A stretch of 64,000 nucleotides of DNA from CAWDLX01 sp963753485 (GCA_963753485.1 CAVWCL010000020.1:124001-188000); one strand, 5' to 3'. Counted from the first letter of the stretch, positions 25,836 through 33,851 are shown. A program made the numbers and translations. The notes: generated by a model not told the origin, from the sequence alone.

Positions 25836-26627
25836 ATGCGAGGGATCGCCGACTACGAGTTCGCCGAGGCGCTGGAGCCCGGGGCGCACGGCCAGGTGTT
25901 CCTGGCCCAACCGGCCGCTCGGCTCGCGCTCGAGGTGCCGTACGTGGCGGTCAAGGTCCTGCACGGCCGGTCGAGCACCGACACGTTCCGCCGGGCGATC
26001 CGGGCGCTGCGCCGCTACACCGCGGCCCGCTCGCCGCACCTGGTCCCGGTGTACGACGCCGGGCAGCAGGACGGTCGGTTCTACTACGCGATGGAGTACC
26101 TCGCCGGCGGTTCGCTGGTGACCACCGGCCGTGGCGACCTGGTCGCGGTTGCGGACGCCGCGCAGGCGGTCGCCGATCTGCACGGTGTCGGGCTGATCCA
26201 TCGCGGCGTCAGTGCCAGCGATGTGCTGCCGGCCGGCACGGGGGCCAAGCTGGGCCCGTTGGAACTGAGCGAGATCTTCCTTCCCGGGGTCCTGCTGACC
26301 GGGCAGGGTTCGACGAGCTGGCTGGAGTACGTCGACCCGGCACGGCTGCTGGGCGAGCCGGCCGCCGCCCAGCACGACATCTGGTCGCTCGGCGTACTCC
26401 TGCACCGGGTGGGGTCCGGTGCCGGAGTCTACCCGCAGCTGCCGACCGACGGCCCGGCCGCGCTCCGGATGGTCGCGTCGGGCTATCCGGAGCTCGCCGC
26501 CGAGCTCAGCGAGCCGGTGCGTGGGCTGGTCCGCGAATGTCTGGGGCCGGCGTTGAGCCGGCCCGGCGCCGACGAGGTGGCTCGGCGCATCCGCGCGCTG
26601 TGCGCGCAGCCGGCGCCCGAGGGCTGA
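25836..26627 (+). CDS. Serine/threonine pseudokinase
   Basis: A 263-residue protein with a protein kinase fold. The VAVK lysine is kept (Lys40, AVKVLHG), and YYAMEYLAGGSL (hinge) and HDIWSLGVLLH (helix F region) are clear. Catalytic parts are lost: the HRDxKxxN loop reads HRGVSASDV (122-130), so the catalytic Asp, Lys and Asn are all changed, and no DFG is present where LGPLELSE occurs. It probably cannot transfer phosphate, but it may bind nucleotide or partners. There is no membrane helix. It is 4 nt from the upstream FHA gene, which suggests a bipartite phospho-signalling module. Confidence 0.8.
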   Translation: MRGIADYEFAEALEPGAHGQVFLAQPAARLALEVPYVAVKVLHGRSSTDTFRRAIRALRRYTAARSPHLVPVYDAGQQDGRFYYAMEYLAGGSLVTTGRGDLVAVADAAQAVADLHGVGLIHRGVSASDVLPAGTGAKLGPLELSEIFLPGVLLTGQGSTSWLEYVDPARLLGEPAAAQHDIWSLGVLLHRVGSGAGVYPQLPTDGPAALRMVASGYPELAAELSEPVRGLVRECLGPALSRPGADEVARRIRALCAQPAPEG

Positions 26628-26686
26628 CCACGCCCGTCGATGCGGCCGCCGTGGCCAGCGGGTGTGTCCCTGGGCTGCTGAGGTGG

Positions 26687-26692
26687 CACGAT
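26687..26692 (+). promoter_or_regulatory. -10 box of clpS
   Basis: CACGAT, 6 nt before ATG 26699. It lacks the first T but keeps A2 and T6; the spacing fits a leaderless mRNA. Confidence 0.4.
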
Positions 26693-26698
26693 GGGGAC

Positions 26699-26989
26699 AT
26701 GGCGTCGCCACAGACCGTGCCCGTCGAGGTGCCCGATGTCGACGAGGTGCCCGAACTGGACCGCGGCTGGGTCACGGTGGTCTGGAACGACCCGGTGAAC
26801 CTCATGTCGTATGTGACCTGGGTCTTCCAGAAGCTCTTCGGCTACAGCCGGGAACGGGCCGAACAGCTCATGCTCGACGTGCACCACAAGGGCAAGGCGA
26901 TCGTCTCCAGCGGGGCCCGGGAGCGGATGGAGTACGACGCCACCCGACTGCACGGCTACGGATTGTGGGCGACGGTCGACCAACCATGA
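26699..26989 (+). CDS. clpS: ATP-dependent Clp protease adaptor ClpS
   Basis: A 96-residue N-end-rule adaptor that delivers proteins with bulky N-terminal residues to ClpC/ClpA. The core motif is clear: VVWNDPVNLMSYVTWVF with the Asn-Asp binding pocket, then the HHKGKAIV segment that contacts the Clp ATPase. The start at ATG 26699 is supported by the family N-terminus and a nearby -10 box. ATGA overlap couples it to the DUF2017 gene, as in M. tuberculosis Rv1331-Rv1332. Confidence 0.95.
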   Translation: MASPQTVPVEVPDVDEVPELDRGWVTVVWNDPVNLMSYVTWVFQKLFGYSRERAEQLMLDVHHKGKAIVSSGARERMEYDATRLHGYGLWATVDQP

Positions 26990-27483
26990 CCATGTTCCGG
27001 CGCAAGGGCGCTCAGATTGTGGCCAAATTCCAGCGCCAGGAGGCACAGGTCTTGCGCCAATGCCTGGCCGAGATGGCGGCGCTGCTCGCCGACGAGCCGG
27101 ACCGCGACGACCCGGCGGTGGAGCGACTCTTCCCGGACGTGTACCCCGAGGACCCGGCGGAGGCGGCCGAGTTCCGGCGGTTCACCGAGTCCGACCTGAA
27201 GACGGCGAAGCTGGACCAGGCGCGGGCGGTGCTGGACCGGCTGGTCGCGACCGGCGGCGAGGTCCGTCTGGACGAGGAGGCCGCCGACGTCTGGCTGCGG
27301 GCGCTGACCGACGTACGGCTGATCCTCGGTACCCGGCTCGGAGTGGCGGACGACACCGACATCCAGGCCGAGCTGGACGCCGCCGTCGGCAAGAACCCCA
27401 CCTCACCGCGGGTAGGTCAGCTCTCCGTCTACGCATACCTGAGCTTTCTTCAGGAATCCCTGGTGGGCGCACTGACCAACTGA
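26986..27483 (+). CDS. DUF2017 family protein
   Basis: A 165-residue soluble helical protein of the actinobacterial DUF2017 family, always near clpS. It begins MFRRKG and has an acidic middle (LFPDVYPEDPAEAAEFRRFT) and a C-terminal LSVYAYLSFLQESLV. No catalytic motif is visible and no function is established; its fixed pairing with clpS suggests a role in proteolysis. ATG 26986 overlaps the clpS stop by 4 nt. Confidence 0.88.
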   Translation: MTMFRRKGAQIVAKFQRQEAQVLRQCLAEMAALLADEPDRDDPAVERLFPDVYPEDPAEAAEFRRFTESDLKTAKLDQARAVLDRLVATGGEVRLDEEAADVWLRALTDVRLILGTRLGVADDTDIQAELDAAVGKNPTSPRVGQLSVYAYLSFLQESLVGALTN

Positions 27484-27511
27484 CCCCTGCCGTGCCGCTC
27501 ACCCACCGGGC

Positions 27512-27549
27512 CCCCCGCCGCGGGGTGTCTGGCCCCCGCCGCGGGGTGT
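27512..27549 (+). repeat. Two 17-bp GC-rich direct repeats, possible terminator hairpins
   Basis: CCCCCGCCGCGGGGTGT occurs at 27512-27528 and 27533-27549; each can fold as CCCC(GCCGC)GGGG. They follow the DUF2017 stop by 28 nt and abut the palindrome at 27548. The rest of the gap up to 27739 is GC-rich with no gene seen. Confidence 0.6.
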
Positions 27550-27597
27550 TAGGAAGGGCACCCGCTTAACGGTTTCGGTTGTAAAGGGTGCCCTTGC
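27548..27597. repeat. Dispersed GGGCACCC palindrome, copy 2
   Basis: The left arm AGGAAGGGCACCCGCTTAAC pairs with GTTGTAAAGGGTGCCCTTGC around the centre GGTTTCG. It lies between two genes transcribed in the same direction. Confidence 0.8.
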
Positions 27598-27739
27598 AAA
27601 CCCCGGGACAAGCCGGGCCCGCCTGACGCGGGGCCGAGCCGGCCCCGGCTGACCCGGGGGCACACCCCGAGGTGCTCCGGGTCGTATCTGGGGGTCAGTC
27701 CGGATGGAGTGGCTCGACACCGGTCCGTACGGTGGACCG

Positions 27740-28675
27740 GTGACGATGATTGCCACCGAGTCGCTGACCAAGCAGTACTCGAACGGGGTTACCGCGCTCT
27801 CGGAGCTGACCGTCGAGGTGGAGCCGGGGATCGTGGGGCTCGTCGGCGCCAACGGCGCCGGCAAGTCGACGCTTATCAAGATTCTCCTCGGTCTGCTGCC
27901 GCCGACGGCCGGCCGCACGCGGGTGCTCGGGCTCGATCCGGTGACCGAGGCGGAGGCTGTGCGGGCGCGGGTCGGGTACATGCCCGAGCACGACTGCCTG
28001 CCCCCCGACGTGGCCGCGGCCGAGTTCGTGACCCACCTGGCCCGCATCAGCGGCCTGCCCCGCGCGGCCGCCCGGGAACGGGCCTCCGAAGCGCTGCGCC
28101 ACGTCGGTCTCTACGAGGAGCGCTACCGCCAGATCGGCGGCTACTCCACCGGTATGAAGCAGCGGGTGAAGCTGGCCCAGGCCCTGGTCCACGATCCGGA
28201 CCTGCTGCTGCTCGACGAGCCGACCAACGGGCTCGATCCGGCCGGGAGGGAGTCGATGCTGGCGCTGATCCAGCGCATCGGCACCGAGTTCGGCATCTCG
28301 GTCGTGGTCTGTTCCCACCTGCTCGGCGAGGTGGAGCGGATCTGCGACTCGCTGGTCGCGATCGATGCCGGCCGGTTGCTGCGCGCCGACCGGATCTCGT
28401 CGATGACCGAGGCCCGCGATGTGCTCGTGGTCGAGGTGGCCGAGGGCACCGACGACCTGATGGCCCGGCTGGCGGCGCTCGGGCTCACCGTGGGGCGCGA
28501 CGGCGCCGCGCTGCTGGTGCCGCTGGCCGATGAGGGGACCTATGACCAGATTCTGGGCACCGTGGCCGACCTGGAGCTGCCGCTGCACCGGTTGGATCAG
28601 CGCCGCCACCGGGTGGCCGAGCTGTTCACCGTGACCACCCCGGGCGCCGAGCAGGAGGCGAACCGTGTCCGCTGA
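27740..28675 (+). CDS. ABC transporter ATP-binding protein (first of two)
   Basis: A 311-residue nucleotide-binding subunit. Walker A is GANGAGKST, the signature is YSTGMKQRV, Walker B is LLLLDEPTNGLDP and the switch His lies in VVCSHLLGEVE. The CcmA/NatA-like type usually drives export or gliding-type ABC2 permeases. GTG 27740 is chosen because the conserved fold begins at IATESLTKQYS; an open frame to 27704 adds an unlikely MEWLDTGPYGG. It overlaps the next gene, a permease, by 11 nt. The operon ATPase-permease-ATPase-permease continues to 31283. Confidence 0.9.
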   Translation: MTMIATESLTKQYSNGVTALSELTVEVEPGIVGLVGANGAGKSTLIKILLGLLPPTAGRTRVLGLDPVTEAEAVRARVGYMPEHDCLPPDVAAAEFVTHLARISGLPRAAARERASEALRHVGLYEERYRQIGGYSTGMKQRVKLAQALVHDPDLLLLDEPTNGLDPAGRESMLALIQRIGTEFGISVVVCSHLLGEVERICDSLVAIDAGRLLRADRISSMTEARDVLVVEVAEGTDDLMARLAALGLTVGRDGAALLVPLADEGTYDQILGTVADLELPLHRLDQRRHRVAELFTVTTPGAEQEANRVR

Positions 28676-29549
28676 GAGCGTCATCCATGACATCGGGTAC
28701 CAGCGCTACCAAGGGCCGCGCCTGGGCCGGGGGTACGCCGTCCGCTCGCTCTACAGCCACGGCCTGCGTACCGCGTTCGGGCTGGGTCGCAGCGCCAAGT
28801 CCAAGGTGTTCCCCTGGTCGGTGGCCGGGCTGGTCTTCCTGGTCGCGGTGGTGCTCACCGCGGTGCGGGCGCAGACCGGAACGATCGCGCTCACCTACTG
28901 GCAGTTCCCCCGGCCGGTGGTGATCCTGCCGATCCTGTTCTGTGCCGTGGTGGCTCCGGAGCTCGTCTCGCGGGACCTGCGCGGCGGCGTGCTGCCGCTG
29001 TACTTCTCCCGCCCGCTGACCCGGTCGGACTACGCGCTGGCCAAGCTGGCCGCGCTGGTCAGCGCGCTCTGGCTGTTGCTGGCGGGGCCGGAGACCCTGA
29101 TGTTCCTCGGTGGAGTGTTCACTGTGGACGGTATGGACGAGGTCTGGACCGAGCTGGGTCACTACGCCCAGGGGCTTGCCGTCGCCGCCGTCTACGCGAT
29201 CGTCTTCGGCACGCTGGCGCTCCTGGTCGCCAGCCTCGCCGGCCGGCGGGCGGTGGCGGCGGCGATGACCGTCGCCCTGTTCCTCATCACCACCCCCGTC
29301 TACGGCGTGCTCGTCGGCCTGGCGTACCGGGACTCGCCGGATGGCAACCTCACCGGTTCGGCGCTGGCGATGTCGCAGTGGGCCGGAGTGGTGAGCCCGA
29401 TGACGCTGGTCGGCGGTATTGCCGGGTGGTGGTTCGACCCGGATCGCCCGATCGGTGAGTACGGGCCGCTCTACGCGAGCGTGGCGGCCGCCCTCGTGGT
29501 GGTCTGTGCCGGCCTGCTCCTGCTGCGATACCGGAAGGTGGCCCGATGA
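28665..29549 (+). CDS. ABC-2 type permease (first of two)
   Basis: A 294-residue membrane protein with six to seven helices. It begins with a conserved cytoplasmic motif (IHDIGYQRYQGPRLGRGYA) typical of actinobacterial ABC-2 permeases, and has LRGGVLPLYFSRPLTRSDY before the third helix. It would pair with the preceding ATPase. The substrate is unknown. GTG 28665 overlaps the upstream ATPase; its stop overlaps the next ATPase start as ATGA. Confidence 0.88.
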   Translation: MSAESVIHDIGYQRYQGPRLGRGYAVRSLYSHGLRTAFGLGRSAKSKVFPWSVAGLVFLVAVVLTAVRAQTGTIALTYWQFPRPVVILPILFCAVVAPELVSRDLRGGVLPLYFSRPLTRSDYALAKLAALVSALWLLLAGPETLMFLGGVFTVDGMDEVWTELGHYAQGLAVAAVYAIVFGTLALLVASLAGRRAVAAAMTVALFLITTPVYGVLVGLAYRDSPDGNLTGSALAMSQWAGVVSPMTLVGGIAGWWFDPDRPIGEYGPLYASVAAALVVVCAGLLLLRYRKVAR

Positions 29550-30502
29550 CAGCGCAGGTGTCCGCGCAACCGGTGGCCGCTGTCTCGGCCTTCGCCGTCG
29601 AGCTGCGCGGGGTGTCCAAGTGGTACGGCAACGTGGTGGCGGTGAACGACATCACGATGTCGCTCGGGCCCGGCGTCACCGGGCTGCTCGGACCCAACGG
29701 TGCTGGCAAGACGACCGTGCTGCACATGATGGCCGGGTTCCTCGCGCCCTCCCGCGGCGAGGTCCTGGTGCACGCTCAGCCGGCCTGGCGCAACCCGTCC
29801 GTCTACACCGGACTCGGCATCGTCAGTGAGCGCGAGGCGGTGCACGGATTCCTCAGCGGCTGGGAGTTCGTGCTGGCCAGCGCGAAGCTGCACCGGCTTC
29901 CCGACCCGCCGGCCGCGGCCCGGCGGGCGCTGGACCTGGTCGACCTGGGCGAGGCTCAGCACCGGCGGATGCAGACCTACTCCAAGGGCATGCGCCAGCG
30001 GGCCCGGGTGGCCGCGGCGCTGGTGCACGAGCCGTCCGTACTGCTGCTTGACGAGCCTTTCAACGGCCTGGATCCCCGCCAGCGGATGCAGATGATGGAT
30101 CTGCTGCACGCGATGGGCGCGCAGGGCCGCACGATCCTGTTCAGCTCGCACATCCTGGAGGAGGTCGAGCAGGTCTCGGGCACCGTCCAGGTGATCGTGG
30201 CCGGGCGCCTGGCCGCCTCCGGCGACTACCGCACGATCCGGCGGCTCATGACCAACCGGCCACACGTGTTCACCATCCGCTCCAACGACGACCGGCGGCT
30301 GGCGGTGGCGCTCATTGCCGAGACCTCGGTCGCCGCGGTGGAGCTGGACCCGGCGACCGGCCTGACCGTGCGCGCGGGCGACTACGGCACCTTCACCCGG
30401 GTCTTCGCCGGGATCGCCCGGCGCGAGGGTATCCGGGTCGAGCGCCTGCTGCCGGCCGACGAGTCGCTGGAGAGCGTCTTCTCCTACCTGGTGGCGTCAT
30501 GA
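29546..30502 (+). CDS. ABC transporter ATP-binding protein (second of two)
   Basis: A 318-residue subunit. Walker A is GPNGAGKTT, the signature reads YSKGMRQRA instead of LSGGQ, Walker B is VLLLDEPFNGLDP and the switch is FSSHILEEVE. It is distinct in sequence from the first ATPase, so the operon encodes either two transporters or one with heterodimeric subunits. The C-terminal ~90 residues form a small regulatory-like domain. Translation is coupled to the upstream permease by ATGA; the stop overlaps the start of the 24-codon mini-frame described next. Confidence 0.9.
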   Translation: MTAQVSAQPVAAVSAFAVELRGVSKWYGNVVAVNDITMSLGPGVTGLLGPNGAGKTTVLHMMAGFLAPSRGEVLVHAQPAWRNPSVYTGLGIVSEREAVHGFLSGWEFVLASAKLHRLPDPPAAARRALDLVDLGEAQHRRMQTYSKGMRQRARVAAALVHEPSVLLLDEPFNGLDPRQRMQMMDLLHAMGAQGRTILFSSHILEEVEQVSGTVQVIVAGRLAASGDYRTIRRLMTNRPHVFTIRSNDDRRLAVALIAETSVAAVELDPATGLTVRAGDYGTFTRVFAGIARREGIRVERLLPADESLESVFSYLVAS

Positions 30503-30573
30503 CCCGGGCCGCCACGATCGACCGGGCTGCCACGATCGATCGGACCGGCACAAGCGAGAAGGACCTGGCATGA
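30499..30573 (+). CDS. Mini-frame bridging two ABC genes (24 codons), possible coupling peptide
   Basis: ATG 30499 overlaps the previous stop (ATGA) and its own TGA (30571-30573) overlaps the ATG of the next permease. The peptide contains a tandem AATIDR repeat. It may simply keep ribosomes moving between the genes; whether the peptide has a function is unknown. Confidence 0.3.
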   Translation: MTRAATIDRAATIDRTGTSEKDLA

Positions 30574-31283
30574 ACCTGACGGTCGCCCGCATCACCGCCC
30601 GCGCGCTCTTCGGCCGTCGGCGCTTCCTGCTCCTGCTGCCGTTGCCGGTGCTGCTCGTCGGCCTGGCCGTGCTGGCCGAGTCGCTGGGCGCCCGGCCGGC
30701 CGACTGGGGCCCGCCGGTGATCGTCGGTCTGGGGCTGGTCGTGGTGCTCCCGGTGGTCGCGCTCGTGATCGGCACCGGGGTGCTCGGCTCGGAGATCGAC
30801 GACGGCACGCTCGCCCACATCCTGGCCACCCCGCTGCCGCGCCGGGAGATCATCTTGTCGAAGCTCGCGGTCGCGGTCGCAGTGAGCACGCTCACCGCCG
30901 GCGTACCGCTTTTCATCACCGGGCTGATCGCCGGGTCGACGCAGCTCGCCGTCGGCCTGGCCGTGGGCGCCGCGCTCGGCGGCCTCTCCTACTCGGCGCT
31001 GTTCGTGGCACTGAGCCTGCTCACCCGGCTGCCGGTGCTGCTCGGCCTGATCTACGTGCTGGTCTGGGAAGGCCTGCTCGGCAACATTCTGTCCGGCACC
31101 AAGGTGCTCTCCATCCAGCAGTACGTGATCGCGGTCGCCGACCGGGTGGCCCACTCGGACCTGCTGAACACCACGGTCTCCCTGCCGGTCTCACTCGCGA
31201 TGACCTTCATCGTGGTCACCGGGTCCACCCTGCTCGCCGTCGACCGGCTCCGCTCGTTCAGCGTCGTCGGCGAGACGAACTGA
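30570..31283 (+). CDS. ABC-2 type permease (second of two)
   Basis: A 237-residue six-helix permease. The N-terminus NLTVARITARALFGRRRF is followed by a helix, and LGSEIDDGTLAHILATPLPR is the usual cytoplasmic loop before a second helix pair. It probably pairs with the second ATPase. ATG 30570 is preceded by GAGAAGGA at good spacing and overlaps the mini-frame stop. The operon ends here; the next gene, mec, has its own -10 box. Confidence 0.88.
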   Translation: MNLTVARITARALFGRRRFLLLLPLPVLLVGLAVLAESLGARPADWGPPVIVGLGLVVVLPVVALVIGTGVLGSEIDDGTLAHILATPLPRREIILSKLAVAVAVSTLTAGVPLFITGLIAGSTQLAVGLAVGAALGGLSYSALFVALSLLTRLPVLLGLIYVLVWEGLLGNILSGTKVLSIQQYVIAVADRVAHSDLLNTTVSLPVSLAMTFIVVTGSTLLAVDRLRSFSVVGETN

Positions 31284-31290
31284 GCACCGG

Positions 31291-31296
31291 TATCGT
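31291..31296 (+). promoter_or_regulatory. -10 box of the mec-cysO-cysM operon
   Basis: TATCGT, 6 nt before GTG 31303; leaderless spacing. Confidence 0.5.
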
Positions 31297-31302
31297 GGAG
31301 CA

Positions 31303-31782
31303 GTGCTCACCATCGACGCCGCGCTGCTCGAGGCGATCGTCGCGCACGCCCGCCGCGACCACCCCGACGAGGCCTGCGGCATCCTCGCCGGTCCGGCCGG
31401 CTCGGATGAGCCCCGCCGGCACGTCGCGATGACCAATGCGGCCCGGTCGATGACGTTCTACGAGTTCGACTCGCAGGAGTACCTGCGACTCTGGCGCGAG
31501 CTGGACGAACGCGACGAGGAGCCGGTCGTCATCTACCACTCGCACACCGCGACCGAGGCCTACCCGTCCCGCTCCGACGCCAGCCTCGCGGGCTGGCCGG
31601 ACGCCCATTACCTGCTGGTCTCCACCCGAGAGCCGGAGGTGACCGAGGTCCGCTCGTTCCGCATCGTCGACCAGGTGGTGACCGAGGAGCCGGTGCGGCT
31701 GGTGAACGCAGCCGTGGACGCGGTGCAGTCGTACATGTTCGGGCAGAGCCCGGCGTCGATCGAGTACGAGTGTCGTCGCTGA
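31303..31782 (+). CDS. mec: Mec-type JAMM metallopeptidase (CysO-cysteine hydrolase)
   Basis: A 159-residue JAMM/MPN+ zinc protease. Glu23 (HPDEACG) and the H79-x-H81 ... S89-x-x-D92 motif (YHSHTATEAYPSRSD) give the full catalytic set. In M. tuberculosis the homologue Rv1334 cleaves cysteine from the CysO C-terminus, completing the CysM-CysO route. The gene order mec-cysO-cysM is kept here, which supports the same role. The GTG start is supported by the -10 box at 31291. Confidence 0.92.
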   Translation: MLTIDAALLEAIVAHARRDHPDEACGILAGPAGSDEPRRHVAMTNAARSMTFYEFDSQEYLRLWRELDERDEEPVVIYHSHTATEAYPSRSDASLAGWPDAHYLLVSTREPEVTEVRSFRIVDQVVTEEPVRLVNAAVDAVQSYMFGQSPASIEYECRR

Positions 31783-31831
31783 CCGCGCCGCCCGACCCGT
31801 CCGCCCAGCCCGAATCAGGGAGTAGACCACC

Positions 31832-32107
31832 ATGGCCATCGATGTTCGCGTCCCCACGATCCTGCGTTCCTACACCGACGGGCAGCGTTCCGTCCAGGGC
31901 ACCGGCGACAACCTCGCCGACCTGCTCACCGACCTCGACACCCGCCATCCCGGCCTGCGCGCCCGCCTGATCACCGAGGAGGGCGGGCTGCACCGCTTCG
32001 TCAACGTCTACGTCAACGACGAGGATGTGCGGTTCCTCGGCGCATTGGAGGCGAAGCTCGCCGACGGCGACACCGTGACGATCCTGCCGGCCGTCGCTGG
32101 GGGCTGA
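31832..32107 (+). CDS. cysO: CysO ubiquitin-like sulfur carrier protein
   Basis: A 91-residue beta-grasp (MoaD/ThiS family) protein ending in the required Gly-Gly (PAVAGG). The C-terminal glycine is converted to a thiocarboxylate that supplies sulfide to CysM for cysteine made from O-phosphoserine. It lies 49 nt after mec and 5 nt before cysM, so it is cotranscribed. The start is ATG 31832, after GGGAG. Confidence 0.94.
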   Translation: MAIDVRVPTILRSYTDGQRSVQGTGDNLADLLTDLDTRHPGLRARLITEEGGLHRFVNVYVNDEDVRFLGALEAKLADGDTVTILPAVAGG

Positions 32108-32112
32108 TCGCA

Positions 32113-33063
32113 ATGGCCCGCTACGAGAGCCTGCTCGACGCGTGTGGCGGCACCCCGCTGGTCGGCCTGCCCCGCCTCTCCCCGTCCGCCCAGGTCCGGC
32201 TGTGGGCGAAGCTGGAGGACCGCAACCCGACCGGTTCGGTCAAGGACCGCCCGGCGCTGTGGATGATCCGGGCCGCAGAGAGCGACGGCCGGCTGCGCCC
32301 GGGCGACACGATCCTGGAGCCGACCAGCGGCAACACCGGCATCGCCCTGGCCATGGTGGCCAAGCTGCGCGGCTACCGGCTGGTCTGCGTGATGCCGGAG
32401 AACGTCTCCAGCGAACGCGTGCAACTGCTGCGCATGTACGGCGCGGAGATCCTGTTCTCCCCGGCCGCCGGCGGCTCCAACGCGGCCGTGGCGATGGCCC
32501 GCCAGATCGCCGTCGAGCACCCCGACTGGATCATGCTCAACCAGTACGCCAACGCGGCGAACGCGCGCGCGCACTTCGAGTCGACCGGCCCGGAGCTGCT
32601 GCGCGACCTGCCCACGATCACCCATTTCGTAGCCGGCCTGGGTACCACCGGCACGCTCATGGGCGTTGGCCGGTATCTGCGCGACAAACTCGACCAGATC
32701 GAGATCATCGCGGCCGAGCCCCGGTACGGGGAACTGGTCTACGGGCTGCGCAACATCGACGAGGGGTACGTGCCGGAGCTCTACGACGCGACCGTGCTCA
32801 CCCGGCGGTTCAGTGTCGGCACCCGGGACGCGGTGCTGCGTACCCGGCAACTGGTCGAGGTTGAGGGCCTCTTCGTGGGCTTCTCCACCGGGGCCGTGCT
32901 GCACGCCGCGCTCGCGGTCGCGCACGAGGCGGTCACCGCCGGCCGCCAGGCCGACGTCGCCTTCGTGGTGGCCGACGGCGGCTGGAAGTACCTGTCGACC
33001 GGCGCATATGCCGGTACGGTCGCCGACGCCGAGGGTGCCCTCGACGGCCAACTCTGGGCCTGA
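32113..33063 (+). CDS. cysM: Cysteine synthase M (O-phosphoserine/CysO-dependent)
   Basis: A 316-residue PLP enzyme. Lys44 (TGSVKDRPALW) forms the internal aldimine, TSGNTG binds the substrate carboxylate and GLGTTGTLMG binds the PLP phosphate. It forms CysO-cysteine from O-phosphoserine and thiocarboxylated CysO, which Mec then hydrolyses. This route resists oxidative stress in mycobacteria. The stop lies 8 nt before a long hairpin shared with the convergent gene. Confidence 0.94.
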   Translation: MARYESLLDACGGTPLVGLPRLSPSAQVRLWAKLEDRNPTGSVKDRPALWMIRAAESDGRLRPGDTILEPTSGNTGIALAMVAKLRGYRLVCVMPENVSSERVQLLRMYGAEILFSPAAGGSNAAVAMARQIAVEHPDWIMLNQYANAANARAHFESTGPELLRDLPTITHFVAGLGTTGTLMGVGRYLRDKLDQIEIIAAEPRYGELVYGLRNIDEGYVPELYDATVLTRRFSVGTRDAVLRTRQLVEVEGLFVGFSTGAVLHAALAVAHEAVTAGRQADVAFVVADGGWKYLSTGAYAGTVADAEGALDGQLWA

Positions 33064-33070
33064 CCCAAAG

Positions 33071-33138
33071 CCCGTCGATCTAGGGCTTAGGCACACGAAT
33101 AGAGATCAAACCATGTGTCTAAGCCCTAGATCGACGGG
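33071..33138. terminator. Long CCCGTCGATC hairpin, copy 2 (bidirectional terminator)
   Basis: 27-bp arms (33071-33097 and 33112-33138) pair with only two mismatches over a 14-nt loop with ATAGAGATCAAA in it, the same loop as copy 1 at 11183. It lies between convergent cysM and the membrane protein gene. Confidence 0.85.
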
Positions 33139-33156
33139 GAAAAGGGCGGCACGGGG

Positions 33157-33588
33157 CTAGAAGGCGTTGGCGGTGAGGGTGAGCGCGGCGACGAGGAACG
33201 CCGTCGACCCGCTCAGCAGTGCCCAGGGCAGCCGCGCCCGCTGCACGCTCAGGAACGCGCCGACCGTCAGCGCGATGCCGCACAGTCCGACGGTGACCAC
33301 AGCCGGCTCATACCAGTCCGGCGGTTGCGCCGTGATGAACCCGACCAGGCCCCGGATGCCGACGACGAGCCCGACGCCGCCGAGCAGCGCGGCCCAGGCG
33401 CAGACACCCATGAGCTGGCGCAGGCGCGGCTCCGGACCCATCGCGAGCCGGGGCGAGGACGGCCGGGCGGTGCTCATGATCCAGCTCGTCGGCCCACCCT
33501 GGGGGTTGGCTGGCGCTGGCACACTCCTGGTGGCCGTACCGGTGACGGTGGTTCCCCCCGCAGCTGGTGTGGTGCCCGTCTCTACGCG
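33157..33588 (-). CDS. Small membrane protein (unknown function)
   Basis: A 143-residue protein with a ~70-residue Pro/Thr-rich N-terminus and about three helices (WAALLGGVGLVVGIRGLVGF, then AVVTVGLCGIALTVGAFLSV and a last one near the C-terminus). GTG 33588 follows AGGAGA with good spacing and is preferred over an open frame to 33732. I do not recognise a family. The gap 33589-33851 (263 nt, divergent with murI) holds no further gene that I can support. Confidence 0.6.
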   Translation of the reverse strand, partial: RVETGTTPAAGGTTVTGTATRSVPAPANPQGGPTSWIMSTARPSSPRLAMGPEPRLRQLMGVCAWAALLGGVGLVVGIRGLVGFITAQPPDWYEPAVVTVGLCGIALTVGAFLSVQRARLPWALLSGSTAFLVAALTLTANAF

Positions 33589-33838
33589 CACATCGTCTCC
33601 TGTCGCTGGTGCCAAGCCGTGCGGACCTCCCGCTCGGCGTGGATGCGAGAACCTCCGGACAGGCAAGCCGTCGAGTGCTGAGAATAGGCAGCCATCTCCG
33701 TACGCGCAACGCACGAAGTAACGCAGTGTCACGGTTCCCCTCTTCCGGGCGAAACCATCCCTTTACCTGTCGACCTGGGCGGTGTCACCTTGGCGACATC
33801 TTCCGCTTGACCGGTCCAGGAAACGGCATGTCCCGGCG

Positions 33839-33844
33839 TAGGCT
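33839..33844 (+). promoter_or_regulatory. -10 box of murI
   Basis: TAGGCT, 7 nt before GTG 33852. Confidence 0.45.
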
Positions 33845-33851
33845 CCGCACC

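Noticed and set aside
27500..31300. Antibiotic-resistance exporter assignment for the double ABC operon
   Set aside because: Nothing in the sequence identifies a substrate; it is kept as a generic ABC-2 system.
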